Shown here one piece after another: positions 8,157-17,058 of a stretch of 46,357 bases of DNA. Position numbers and translations under genes: made by a program. Each line of letters starts with the position of its first letter. The first letter of the stretch is position 1. The DNA is from Syntrophaceae bacterium. GTDB taxonomy: Bacteria > Desulfobacterota > SM23-61. The notes beneath the pieces are model-generated. The model was not told the origin of the DNA, did no database searches, and saw nothing but the letters and a program-made list of their open reading frames with translations. The DNA lies in assembly GCA_013388675.1 (NCBI GenBank), contig JACAEW010000083.1, forward strand, positions 1 through 46,357. Reading direction: 5' to 3'.

Positions 8157-8897
8157 TTAATCCTTCACCTTCCGGCTCTTCAACTCAGCTAGGTAATCAA
8201 GGTCTTCTTCGGATAAATTCGCCCTTTCTAGAAGTTCCGGCCTCCGCAGATAGGTCCGCTTTAGCGCCTCCCTTCGCCTCCACCGCTCGATCTCCGCGTG
8301 GTTTCCGGAGAGAAGGACTTCGGGTACTTCCATGCCGCGAAAGACCGGCGGTCGGGTGTATTGAGGGTATTCCAGCAGTCCGTCCGAAAAGGATTCCTCT
8401 TTAACAGACTCCTCGCTGCCCAGAAACCCGGGAACGTATCGGCTGACGACTTCCAGGAAGACCAGAGCGGGAATCTCGCCCCCGTTTAGGACGTAATCGC
8501 CGATGGAAATCTACCGGTCCACCACCCCCAACCGGACTCGTTCGTCCAAACCTTCATACCGTCCGCAGATCAGGATCCAATGATTCTGCTGGCTCAACTC
8601 TTTGGCCAGTTCCTGGTGAAAAAGCTCCCCTTGGGGGGTCAGCAACAGGGCCCGGGCTCCGGGGTTCTTAGTTTTAATTTCCTCCACGGCCCGGAAAATG
8701 GGCTCGGCTTTCATGACCATGCCGGCCCCTCCGCCATAGGGGTAATCGTCGGTCGTCCGGTGCTTGTCCTCCGTGAAGTCCCGCAGGTTCCAGATGCGCA
8801 CCCGAAGGATTCCCTTGTCCAGAGCTTTTTTGATCAGGCTCTCCGACAGGGGCGACCGGAAAATTTCCGGAAAGATCGTCAGAATGTCAAAGATCAT
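8157..8897 (-). pseudogene. trmD: tRNA (guanine37-N1)-methyltransferase with an in-frame TAG
   Basis: TrmD methylates G37 of tRNAs that read CNN codons and is essential in most bacteria. The frame starts at ATG 8897 ([13 protein letters not shown]), overlapping the rimM stop by 11 bases, and would give 246 residues. Codon 129 (8513-8511) is TAG. Both halves are well conserved: [10 protein letters not shown] and [10 protein letters not shown] before it; [36 protein letters not shown] after it. Related proteins usually have Glu at this position, so one G-to-T change of GAG would explain the stop. The frame stays open for another 117 codons to TAA 8159-8157. A recent nonsense mutation, a sequence error or readthrough are all possible. 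TAG also ends ordinary genes here (the AOR and the CoA transferase). Confidence 0.9.
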
Positions 8898-9411
8898 CTT
8901 CCGGCAGCAGCCCTTCGAGAGGGTTTACGACCATGACCCTCTCTTTGAGGTTTACCCGGACCACCACTTCATCCGTGGCCGGAAGGAGAATTTCCTTGCC
9001 CTCCTTGCGGACGACGAAAACATCGTTACTCCCCGTGGGAAAGACCTCCTCCAGAATGCCCAAAAACCTGCCCTCTCCGGTTTCCACCCGAATCCCCCGG
9101 ATCTGGAACCAGTAGAATTCATCCGGGGGCAAGGTACCCAGATTGGCCTCGCTTACGTAAACGGAACATCCGATTAGCTTCCGGGCTTGTTCGATGCTAT
9201 TGATTTCCTGAAAGGCCAGAACGGTCGATTCTCTCAGAGGCCGGCTGGCGGCCACGGTGAAGGCTTTTCGGTTTCCCTTCGGGTCCTCCAGGTATACCAC
9301 CTTTCCCCGGGATCGCGCCAGGGCCTCTCCTCCCGGGGAGGAAACTCGGACCTCTCCTTTAATGCCCTGGGTCTTAACCAAACGGCCGACCCAGAGAAGT
9401 CGATCTTCCAT
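8887..9411 (-). CDS. rimM: Ribosome maturation factor RimM
   Basis: 174 residues from the chosen start, with the N-terminal RimM barrel ([16 protein letters not shown]) and the C-terminal PRC barrel ([17 protein letters not shown]-like and LLPATDEVV segments). It binds S19 and assists maturation of the 30S head. The start at ATG 9411 lies seven bases after the khpA stop; an upstream in-frame extension would overlap khpA and is not conserved in type. It overlaps trmD by 11 bases, the usual rimM-trmD coupling. Confidence 0.95.
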   Translation of the reverse strand: MEDRLLWVGRLVKTQGIKGEVRVSSPGGEALARSRGKVVYLEDPKGNRKAFTVAASRPLRESTVLAFQEINSIEQARKLIGCSVYVSEANLGTLPPDEFYWFQIRGIRVETGEGRFLGILEEVFPTGSNDVFVVRKEGKEILLPATDEVVVRVNLKERVMVVNPLEGLLPEDDL

Positions 9412-9418
9412 GGGAGGT

Positions 9419-9655
9419 TCACTCGATGATTTCCAGCACGGCCCGCTTCTTGATCTTGGTCGAGGCGGCATTCAAAATCGTGCGCATCGCCCGGGCTGTC
9501 CGCCCCTGCTTTCCGATTACCTTTCCCAGGTCTCCTTTGGCGACTTTCAATTCAATCACCGAGGTTTGCTCCCCCTCCACCTCCGAAACCTCCACCGCCT
9601 CAGGGTCGTCCACCAGGGCTTTGGCAATGTATGCGATCAATTCTTTCATTTCCAT
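9419..9655 (-). CDS. khpA: KH-domain RNA-binding protein KhpA
   Basis: 78-residue single KH-domain protein with the characteristic [16 protein letters not shown] segment (GxxG loop) at about 45-60. KhpA (YlqC/UPF0109) binds RNA and works with KhpB/Jag in cell elongation and sRNA binding in Gram-positives; its role in this type of bacterium is less known. Its place between rpsP and rimM is conserved. Confidence 0.95.
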   Translation of the reverse strand: MEMKELIAYIAKALVDDPEAVEVSEVEGEQTSVIELKVAKGDLGKVIGKQGRTARAMRTILNAASTKIKKRAVLEIIE

Positions 9656-9757
9656 AGAACTTCGCCCCCCTTTCCCCGTGAATTAGGCCCTTTGGCCAGC
9701 TCTATCTAAGCCGCGCCCGGTCGAGCAAAGGATTACTTAAAGCAGGAGGGTTTCTAT

Positions 9758-10066
9758 TCAGGCCGCCGATTCCGGCCGGGGTCCGCCCTCCTGGGTTGCA
9801 GGGGTTGAACTCTTGACCGGTGGGGCGGAAACTCCTCCTCTTTTCAGCAGACTCTTCACCGTCGTTGAAACAATGGCCCCCTGCTTAAGCCAGGCTTCCA
9901 CTTTTTCCCGGTTCAATTTAATCGCCGGAGGGTCAGGATTGGGATCGTAGGTCCCTAAAACCTCGATAAACCGACCGTCCCGGGGAAAGCGCGAGTCAGC
10001 AGCCACCAGCCGGTAGAAGGGTTTTTTCTTGGTTCCCATACGGGTTAATCGAATGGTTACGGCCAT
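9758..10066 (-). CDS. rpsP: 30S ribosomal protein S16
   Basis: Typical S16 start ([21 protein letters not shown]) followed by [16 protein letters not shown], with KxxWLKQGA further on. At 102 residues it has a short Pro/Ala/Thr-rich C-terminal extension after the conserved core. S16 is needed for 30S assembly. It sits between ffh and khpA as in many bacteria. Confidence 0.97.
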   Translation of the reverse strand: MAVTIRLTRMGTKKKPFYRLVAADSRFPRDGRFIEVLGTYDPNPDPPAIKLNREKVEAWLKQGAIVSTTVKSLLKRGGVSAPPVKSSTPATQEGGPRPESAA

Positions 10067-10143
10067 AATATTGTTTCCTTTCTTCTCGTAAGAATTGTCC
10101 TATTCCAAAAACATTCTTCCTTTTCCTCAGGCCTTTCCCGCCT

Positions 10144-11472
10144 TCAGGAGAATAGGCCCCGGGGCAGCCCTTTCATCCCGCCCTTGCGGAAGGTCCTCAG
10201 CATTTTCTTGGTCTGGAGATACTGCTTAAGCAGTTGGTTTACATCCTGAACGGTGGTCCCGCTACCCTTGGCGATCCGCAGGCGGCGGCTCCCATTCAAT
10301 ATTTCCGGATGATTCCTCTCCTGGCGGGTCATGGAGTTTATGATCGCCTCTACTTTTACCAGGTCTTTCTCGCTTCCCTGCAGGTCTTTGGGGACCTTGA
10401 AACGGCCCATTCCCGGGATCATGGAAAGGATTTGTTCGATGGAGCCCATCTTCTTTATCTGCTGCAGCTGCTCCCGAAAATCCTCCAGGGTAAAGGAATC
10501 CTTCAAAAGCTTCTTCTGCAGTTCCTGGGCCTTCTTTTCGTCGATGGCCTCCTGGGCCTTCTCGATCAAGGAGAGAACATCCCCCATTCCCAGGATTCGG
10601 GAGGCCATGCGGTCGGGGTGGAAGAGCTCCAGGGCATCGAGTTTCTCTCCGATTCCTATGAATTTTATGGGCTTTCCGGTTACCGCCTTGATGGAAAGGG
10701 CCGCTCCCCCTCGGTCATCCCCATCCAGCTTGGTCAGGATTACGCCGTGAATGTCCAAGGCCTCATTGAATTTTTTAGCCACGGTGACGGCGTCCTGCCC
10801 GGTCATAGCATCGGCCACCAAAAGGATCTCCCGGGGGGTAATCTCCTTCTTGATTTCTTCCAGCTCCCTCATCAAGGCCTCATCGATATGCAACCGTCCC
10901 GCCGTATCGATGAGCATCACGTCCCCGTTTTCTTCATCGGCCCACTGGAGAGCCTTGCGGCAGATTTTCACCGGACTCTCTTGGGGATCGGAAAGATAAA
11001 CCGGGATGGTCAGCTGCTCGCCCAGTTTTTTCAACTGTTCGATCGCCGCAGGACGGCGAACATCGGCCGGGACCAGATGGACTTTTCGGCCCTTTTCCTT
11101 CAGGAATTTGCCCAGCTTGGCCGCGGTAGTGGTCTTTCCGGAGCCTTGCAGCCCCACCAGCATAATGGGAATTGGGGGTTTGAAGGAAAGATCGAGCCCG
11201 CTACTGGAACCTCCCATAAGGGCGATGAGTTCTTCATGAACGATTTTGACCACCTGTTGGGCAGGGGTCAGGCTTCCCATAACTTCCTGCCCCACGGAAC
11301 GAGTCCGCACCCGTTCGATGAAGTCCTTGACGACCTTGAAATTTACATCCGCCTCCAACAAGGCCAGGCGAACCTCTTTTAGCCCCTCGGAGATATTTTG
11401 CTCCGAAAGCTTGCCGTGACCGCGCAGCTTCTTGAAAACCGAGCTCAGCTTATCGGTGAGGGATTCAAACAT
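10144..11472 (-). CDS. ffh: Signal recognition particle GTPase Ffh
   Basis: 442 residues. It has an N-terminal helical N domain, then the SRP GTPase G domain (P-loop GLQGSGKTTTAAKL at 107-120, DTAGR near 190, TKLDGD near 248), then the Met-rich M domain, which binds 4.5S RNA and signal peptides. It directs nascent membrane proteins to FtsY and SecYEG. An AAGGAA lies just upstream of the ATG. It is the first gene of the minus-strand translation cluster. The roughly 260-base divergent gap upstream is AT-rich and probably holds its promoter, but no convincing -35/-10 pair was found. Confidence 0.97.
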   Translation of the reverse strand: MFESLTDKLSSVFKKLRGHGKLSEQNISEGLKEVRLALLEADVNFKVVKDFIERVRTRSVGQEVMGSLTPAQQVVKIVHEELIALMGGSSSGLDLSFKPPIPIMLVGLQGSGKTTTAAKLGKFLKEKGRKVHLVPADVRRPAAIEQLKKLGEQLTIPVYLSDPQESPVKICRKALQWADEENGDVMLIDTAGRLHIDEALMRELEEIKKEITPREILLVADAMTGQDAVTVAKKFNEALDIHGVILTKLDGDDRGGAALSIKAVTGKPIKFIGIGEKLDALELFHPDRMASRILGMGDVLSLIEKAQEAIDEKKAQELQKKLLKDSFTLEDFREQLQQIKKMGSIEQILSMIPGMGRFKVPKDLQGSEKDLVKVEAIINSMTRQERNHPEILNGSRRLRIAKGSGTTVQDVNQLLKQYLQTKKMLRTFRKGGMKGLPRGLFS

Positions 11473-11844
11473 AATTTCCTTATTGTTTGGGAAAATAGAG
11501 CCTAAATAATTAGATTAATGTATATTTTCCATTTCGTCAAATATTAAATGCCTTTCGTTTTCCTAAGACTCCTCACCGGGACAGGCTTCCAATTGGGCAT
11601 TCCTTTTATCCTGCTTCCCTGCTAATATAGATACGAAAACAAGGGAAGGAATATTTTATCGGGTAGGGGATCCGAATTCTGATTCTCTTGTAAGTCCAAA
11701 TTCTTTGTTTTTTCTTCGCAAAAGGAGGAAAATCAGATCGCCATCGATAGCCTGATCTGCAACCCCCGGCAGCTTTCCTTTTCGGATGACCGCGGCCTTT
11801 TTGTCGTCCCTCGAAAGAGGTCGTTTTTTCAGGGAATCCTTGGC

Positions 11845-12999
11845 TTGGCCCTCTTTTTCTCTTCCATTTTTTTTTCCCCGGCGACCCATGCCGAACCGGT
11901 GAAAATCGGCCTCTTGATCCCCTGGCAGGATTCCGGGACCGAGGCCGACTACCCTTACATGCGCGGCGCGGAAATTGCGGTCGCGGAAATAAACGCCGTT
12001 GAAGGAAAGCAGGGCGTTCAACTGCTTCTTTTGACCCGGAGGGGGAATTTTCTGGATCGAAAGGAGCAGAGCGCTATCCGGGATTTCTTTTTCGAACAGC
12101 GCCCAGCTTTTTTGATCGGCGCCTTGCACCGAGAAGCCATCCTTCCAGTTTCTCGATTGGCCCAAGAACACCAAATTCCCCTTCTGGGTTTCCCGATCGA
12201 ATTCATGGAGGCCGTTTCAACCGGGGAAGAGCCTCCCAACCTTTTCTGGATCAGCCCGACGCCGGAAGCCTTCCAGCGCGCCGCCGTCCGGACAGTGATT
12301 CCCTTTTCCCAAAAGCGTTTTTACCTCCTGGCCCGGAACTCAGCCCTGGGTAGAAACTGGGTGAGATACTTTTGGGAGGCCATGAAAAAGCAGAGGCCGG
12401 ATGCCCAGCGCTTGGGGGAGACCTTCCTGCCCCCGCGCGTCGATGATTATCGTCCCTACCTCCAAACCCTCAAGTCGGCAGAAACTGAAGTTTGCCTAAG
12501 CCATTTGGGGGTGAGGGAGTGGCTGGATTTTTACCCCCTCGCCCAAAAAGCGGGATATTTTAAGCAAATCCATCATTTGGAGCTCGAATCCGGCAAACTA
12601 GAATCGCTGGTTGCCATGAAGCGAAAGATCCCCGAGGGGGTTTGGGGAATCAGCGCTTTTCCCTTTTGGGCTTTGGGCGGGAAGGAAACCAAGGAGTTCG
12701 TTTTCAAATACCGGAGCAATACGAATTCCTACCCCACGCTGGTGGCCTTGAGCGGGTACATCAGCGTCCGGGCCCTTTTTGAAACCATCAAGAAGGTGGG
12801 GTCCAGGGACTCGGAGAAAGCCCTCCGAGCCCTTGAAGATTTAACCTTTCTTACTCCCGTGGGTCCCATGACCATTCGAAAAAGTGACCGCCGGACCATG
12901 TGGCCCATCTGGTCCGGCTCCATCCAGTCGAAATCGGATTATCCATTTCCCATAATCGGTAATTTAAAATTTCTGGGACCGGACTCTTTTTCTCCCTGA
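11845..12999 (+). CDS. Periplasmic substrate-binding protein, branched-chain amino acid (Peripla_BP_6) type
   Basis: The mature part begins with EPVKIGLLIPWQDSG and RGAEIAVAEINA, which is typical of LivJ-like type I binding proteins with two lobes that close on a ligand in the periplasm. The segment at the listed TTG is the hydrophobic core of a signal peptide ending in THA. Just before it lie two basic clusters (RKR) that would be the positive n-region, so translation probably begins further upstream. A good AAAGGAGG lies at 11721-11728, and the frame is open back to it, but the only codons at proper distance are non-standard (ATC 11737; CTG 11752). No permease or ATPase genes accompany it. 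It overlaps the following ligase gene (TGATG), so it may sense or deliver the acid that the ligase activates. Confidence 0.75.
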   Translation: MALFFSSIFFSPATHAEPVKIGLLIPWQDSGTEADYPYMRGAEIAVAEINAVEGKQGVQLLLLTRRGNFLDRKEQSAIRDFFFEQRPAFLIGALHREAILPVSRLAQEHQIPLLGFPIEFMEAVSTGEEPPNLFWISPTPEAFQRAAVRTVIPFSQKRFYLLARNSALGRNWVRYFWEAMKKQRPDAQRLGETFLPPRVDDYRPYLQTLKSAETEVCLSHLGVREWLDFYPLAQKAGYFKQIHHLELESGKLESLVAMKRKIPEGVWGISAFPFWALGGKETKEFVFKYRSNTNSYPTLVALSGYISVRALFETIKKVGSRDSEKALRALEDLTFLTPVGPMTIRKSDRRTMWPIWSGSIQSKSDYPFPIIGNLKFLGPDSFSP

Positions 13000-14624
13000 T
13001 GAAAAGAGAGGACCCCGGACTCGGCTTTTTCCCTATCGATCTTAAGGACATGAATACCTCCAAAAGGCGACGACCCCCTCTTCCCTATCCGGAAGAATCG
13101 GTTTCCCATTTTCTCAAGAATACGGCCCAACGACTTCCCCATAAGACCGCGGTCATCGATGTTCAAGGAGGGCGAAAACTCACCTTTCTGGAAGTGGACC
13201 GGGAAAGCGACGCCCTGGCCCAAGCTTTCCTCGACTGGGGAATCCGCAAGGGCGACCGGGTTTCCTTTTTTATGCCCAATGGGTGGGAATATTTCGTGGG
13301 CTTTTACGCCGCCATGAAGATCGGTGCCATCGTCTCACCCATGAACCCCACGCTCCGCCAAAGAGAGGTGAAAGAACAGGTCAACGATGCCGAGAGCAGG
13401 GTACTCTTAACCCTTCAGGATTTTTTTCCCATCGTGGAGAAAATTCTTTCCCACATGCCCTCCCTGGAAAAGGTCATCCTCACCCGGGGAAAGGGACTCT
13501 CCGGGGGAAGAGTTTTCTTCCTGCAAGATTTCCTCCCAAAATATTCTGCCCGCCTTTCCCTTAAGCCTTCCCCGATTCGGGCGAAAACAGACCTGGCCGC
13601 TCTTCCCTACTCTTCGGGCACCGCCGGATTGAGCAAGGGGGTTATGATTACTCACTTTAACCTGGTATCGAACGCCATCCAATCCATGGATGCCGTGGGG
13701 GCCAGGGCGACCGATATCTTCATCAGCTTCCTCCCCTTCCACCATATCTACGGGTTCACCTACTTTCTCTGTGGGTCCGTCTATCTGGGGGCCACTCAGG
13801 TGGTGATGTCCCGATTCCATGCCGAGGAGTGTCTGGCCCTCATGGAAAAATACAGGGTCACGCTAATCTTTGGAGTTCAGCCGGCATTGCTGGCTTTTCT
13901 CAACGTTCCGAATCTGGAGAGATTCGACCTCTCCTCCCTGCGGTACATCTGGATCGGTGCCGCGCCCCTGGTTCCGGCCATTGCCCGCACCATCCAGGAG
14001 AAGTTCCGTGTCCCCATCGCCCGCCATTACGGCCTGAGCGAGGCTTCTCCCACGACCCATTGCAACCCGCCGGACCGTCCGAAAGAAGGATCGGTCGGGA
14101 TCGCGGTAAGCGATTTGGAAGATAAGATTATGGATTGGGATACAGGAAAGAAGGAGATGGAGGTGGGGGAGGCCGGCGAACTGGCGGTCAGGGGCCCGAA
14201 TGTCTTCCAGGGTTACTGGAAGCATCCGGAAGATACGCAGCTCGCCCTTCGCGACGGCTGGCTCTACACCGGGGATATCGCCCGGATGGATGAAGAGGGA
14301 TATGTTTTCATCCTCGACCGAAAGAAGGAGATGATCAAATACCGGGGATACCAGATCGCCCCCGCGGAATTGGAGGCGATCCTCATGGAACACCCGGCCA
14401 TTCAAGACTGCGCCGTCGTCGGGATCCCCGAGGAAAACCTGGGAGAGATTCCCAAAGCCTTTATCGTAAGGAAAGAGGGGGTTGACCTTTCCGCCGAAGA
14501 GGTCATGGCTTTCGTGGCCGAGCGGGTCGCCCCCTATAAAAAAATCCGCGAGGTGACCTTCATCCACGAAATTCCCAAAAACCCATCCGGCAAGATTCTG
14601 CGGCGCGTCTTAAAGGTCGGATAA
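12999..14624 (+). CDS. AMP-forming acyl-CoA ligase (fatty acid/aryl-CoA synthetase type)
   Basis: 541 residues of the ANL superfamily. It has the P-loop-like YSSGTAGLSKGVMITH near 203-218 (the usual Thr after SGT is Ala), HHIYGFTY, YGLSEASPT near 346, TGDIARMDEEGY and the hinge DRKKEMIKYRGYQIAP near 440-455, and the catalytic Lys in NPSGKILRR near 534. It activates a carboxylic acid with ATP and CoA in the cytoplasm; the substrate is not readable from sequence. The ATG overlaps the previous stop. A second in-frame ATG at 13050, with AAGGA very close, is an alternative start and would better match the family N-terminus. Confidence 0.9.
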   Translation: MKREDPGLGFFPIDLKDMNTSKRRRPPLPYPEESVSHFLKNTAQRLPHKTAVIDVQGGRKLTFLEVDRESDALAQAFLDWGIRKGDRVSFFMPNGWEYFVGFYAAMKIGAIVSPMNPTLRQREVKEQVNDAESRVLLTLQDFFPIVEKILSHMPSLEKVILTRGKGLSGGRVFFLQDFLPKYSARLSLKPSPIRAKTDLAALPYSSGTAGLSKGVMITHFNLVSNAIQSMDAVGARATDIFISFLPFHHIYGFTYFLCGSVYLGATQVVMSRFHAEECLALMEKYRVTLIFGVQPALLAFLNVPNLERFDLSSLRYIWIGAAPLVPAIARTIQEKFRVPIARHYGLSEASPTTHCNPPDRPKEGSVGIAVSDLEDKIMDWDTGKKEMEVGEAGELAVRGPNVFQGYWKHPEDTQLALRDGWLYTGDIARMDEEGYVFILDRKKEMIKYRGYQIAPAELEAILMEHPAIQDCAVVGIPEENLGEIPKAFIVRKEGVDLSAEEVMAFVAERVAPYKKIREVTFIHEIPKNPSGKILRRVLKVG

Positions 14625-14646
14625 AAAAGAGGAAAAGGAAAGGAAC

Positions 14647-16149
14647 GTGGCGACGGACATTCTGAAAGCTTTTAAACCCCTATTTTATCCCCGATCATTG
14701 GCCGTGATCGGGGCGTCATCGGACACGACCAAATTCGGGAATATCATCCTCAGCGCCTTGTTGGAGATTGGGTTCGAAGGGCAAATCTACCCGGTGAACA
14801 CCGAAGGGGGGGAAATCAACGGGCTCAAAACCTATCGGTCCCTTGAGGAAATCCATGGTGAGGTGGACTTCGCCGTCCTGACCATCCCGGCGCCGGCGGT
14901 CAAGAGCTCCCTCGAAGAATGCCTCCGCAAGGGCGTAAGGGGGGTGGAGATTCTCACCTCGGGGTTCCGGGAGACCGGGACGCCGGAGGGTCGCCAGTTG
15001 GAAGAAGAGATCGCCCGCTTTGCCCGGCGGGGAATCCGCATTCTCGGGCCCAACTGCTTCGGGGTTTACTGCCCGGAGAGCGGGCTGACCATTCTGCCCG
15101 GACAGAACTTTTCGCGGGAGACCGGGCCGGTGGGCTTTCTTTCCCAGAGCGGCGGTCTTTGCGCGGACCTGGGACAGATCGCCAAGGGCCTGGGAATCCG
15201 GTTCAGCAAAATGGTCAGCTACGGCAACGGATGCGATGTGGCGGCCGGCGATCTCCTGGAATACTTCTTCGCCGATCCCAAGACGAGAATCATCGCCGGG
15301 TACCTGGAAGGCGTGGATGACGGACCCAGGTTTCTGAAAATCTTAAGGGAGAATAAAGGAAAAAAGCCGGTCATCCTCTGGAAAGCCGGGCTTACCGAAA
15401 CCGGGAGCCGGGCGGTGATGAGTCATACGGGATCTCTCAGCGGGGCCGCCGAAGTTTGGAGTTCAGGGCTGAAACAGGCGGGCGTAGTCCAGGCGGGAAG
15501 CGCAGAGGAAATGATCGATGTCCTTTACGCTTTTCTCTACCTTCCGCCGAATGCCGGGCCGAGAGTGGCTCTCCTGGGAGGGGGAGGGGCTATCGGAGTC
15601 GCTGCCTCGGATTCCCTCGACCGGCTCGGGCTCTCCGTCCCCGTCCTATCCCCGCCCATTCTGGAAAAGCTCCGGGCGGTTTTCCCCCCCGTGGGAAACA
15701 GCCTGAAAAACCCCGTGGACCTGGGCAATCCCATGATCCCTCCCCCCATGCTTCGCAAGGTGATGGAGGCCGCCGGGGAAGACGAGCGAATCGATACCTT
15801 GATCGTGATTCAAATCCTCTTCTATATCCTTTACCAGGTCCGCCATCGGTTGAGAATGGATCACCAGCCGCTCTCTCAGTTCAGCTTTCAGCCTGAACTT
15901 CTGAAAACCTGCCGGGAGATACGGGAAAAATACCAAAAGGCCATTATCCTCGTTCTGCCCGATATCGTTACCGACGGGAAGATGATCGACCTGGAGATCG
16001 AATGGCGCCGGGAGAGAGACCACTATCAGGCCGCCGGGTTTCCCGTCTTCAAGACCCTGGACCGGGCCGCCCAGGCGCTCAGTCATTTCGTGAAATATCA
16101 TCAACGGCTGCGGGCCGAAGGACCTTCGACTTCTTTTGCGGAGGCGTGA
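14647..16149 (+). CDS. ADP-forming acyl-CoA synthetase, alpha-type (CoA-binding) protein
   Basis: 500 residues with a GTG start. It contains a CoA-binding Rossmann domain (SLAVIGASSD near 17-26, RILGPNCFGV near 131) and two succinyl-CoA-ligase-like domains with SQSGGL near 166 and the phosphorylated catalytic His at about H260 in SHTGSLSGA. In ADP-forming acetyl-CoA synthetases this alpha part works with an ATP-grasp beta part, either fused or on a separate gene; neither is present nearby, so it either has a distant partner or is a non-standard member. ADP-forming enzymes convert acyl-CoA to acid plus ATP. Its place directly behind an AMP-forming ligase suggests a CoA-ester metabolism operon. 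Confidence 0.85.
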   Translation: MATDILKAFKPLFYPRSLAVIGASSDTTKFGNIILSALLEIGFEGQIYPVNTEGGEINGLKTYRSLEEIHGEVDFAVLTIPAPAVKSSLEECLRKGVRGVEILTSGFRETGTPEGRQLEEEIARFARRGIRILGPNCFGVYCPESGLTILPGQNFSRETGPVGFLSQSGGLCADLGQIAKGLGIRFSKMVSYGNGCDVAAGDLLEYFFADPKTRIIAGYLEGVDDGPRFLKILRENKGKKPVILWKAGLTETGSRAVMSHTGSLSGAAEVWSSGLKQAGVVQAGSAEEMIDVLYAFLYLPPNAGPRVALLGGGGAIGVAASDSLDRLGLSVPVLSPPILEKLRAVFPPVGNSLKNPVDLGNPMIPPPMLRKVMEAAGEDERIDTLIVIQILFYILYQVRHRLRMDHQPLSQFSFQPELLKTCREIREKYQKAIILVLPDIVTDGKMIDLEIEWRRERDHYQAAGFPVFKTLDRAAQALSHFVKYHQRLRAEGPSTSFAEA

Positions 16150-16151
16150 AA

Positions 16152-17045
16152 ATGGAGCCCTGGAAGAGGCTTCTTCGGGAGAAAAAAATACTCATCGCCG
16201 ACGGGGGGTGGGGAACGGAACTGCAGAAACGGGGCCTGGCTCCCGGAGAGCCGCCCGAAGCATGGAACTTAAGCCGCCCCGGGGAGGTCCGCCGGGTGGC
16301 GCTCTCCTATGTGGAGGCCGGGGCGGACATCATCCTGACCAACACCTTCGGCGGGAGTCTCCTGAAACTCACCAAGGTGGGCCTGGGGGAAAAAGCGGTC
16401 GAGGTCAACCGAAAGGGAGCGACCCTTTCCAGGGAGGCCGCCGGCGACCGGTCCCTCGTCTTTGCCTCCATCGGGCCGAGCGGAGAATTCGTGGCTCCTT
16501 TGGGAACAATCAGCGAAGCGGACATGATTCAAGGCTTCGCGGAACAGGCCAGGGCCCTCGCCGCAGGGGGAGCGGACGGCATCGTGGTCGAGACCATGAT
16601 GGACCTGGCCGAAGCCAGGGCCGCGCTGCGGGCGGCAAAACAAAGCACTGCCTTGCCGGTCGTCGTCACCATGACCTTCGACAAAGGACCGAAGGGATAC
16701 GCGACGCTGATGGGCATCCGCCCGGAACAGGCCGCCGCTGAACTGGCGCGGGACGGGGCGGATATGGTCGGGGCCAACTGCGGGACGGGGATCGAGGCCA
16801 TGATCGAACTGATCGGGCGGATGCGCTCGGCCACGTCCCTGCCTATCTGGTGTAAGCCGAATGCGGGCCTGCCCGAGCTGATCGAGGGAAAAACGGTGTA
16901 CCGGGAAACTCCGGAGATGATGGCCTCTAAACTGGGGTCCCTGGTTCAGGCCGGGGCCAACATCGTCGGCGGGTGCTGCGGCACAACCCCATCCCACATC
17001 CGCGCCTTCGTAGCCGAGCGAAAGAAACTGGCAGGCATGGCTTAG
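16152..17045 (+). CDS. Homocysteine S-methyltransferase-like protein (MmuM/BHMT family)
   Basis: 297 residues in a single TIM-barrel S-methyl_trans domain. The three zinc ligands are visible: C210 in GANCGTG and C275-C276 in GGCCGTTP. These proteins move a methyl group from a donor such as a betaine, S-methylmethionine or corrinoid protein to homocysteine. The ATG at 16152 follows the upstream stop by two bases and is preceded by GGAGG; the longer frame upstream only overlaps the previous gene. Close packing with CoA-ligase-type genes and a permease suggests use of a methylated nitrogen or sulfur compound, but this is inference. Confidence 0.88.
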   Translation: MEPWKRLLREKKILIADGGWGTELQKRGLAPGEPPEAWNLSRPGEVRRVALSYVEAGADIILTNTFGGSLLKLTKVGLGEKAVEVNRKGATLSREAAGDRSLVFASIGPSGEFVAPLGTISEADMIQGFAEQARALAAGGADGIVVETMMDLAEARAALRAAKQSTALPVVVTMTFDKGPKGYATLMGIRPEQAAAELARDGADMVGANCGTGIEAMIELIGRMRSATSLPIWCKPNAGLPELIEGKTVYRETPEMMASKLGSLVQAGANIVGGCCGTTPSHIRAFVAERKKLAGMA

Positions 17046-17058
17046 CGAGAGGGAAATC

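Noticed and set aside
8511-8513. Pyrrolysine-style reassignment of TAG
   Set aside because: TAG ends the AOR and CoA-transferase genes at expected lengths, and no pyl genes are in the window, so general reassignment is not supported; readthrough at this one site stays open.
9286-9297. GGTATACC-like palindrome inside rimM (also one inside mcrC near 26171)
   Set aside because: It matches the core of the GntR operator but lies inside coding sequence without a promoter, so it is probably coincidental.
4308-11472. Many plus-strand frames opposite the ffh-trmD-rnhB genes
   Set aside because: They are antisense shadows of GC-rich genes, rich in Pro/Arg/Ser and without ribosome sites or conserved motifs.
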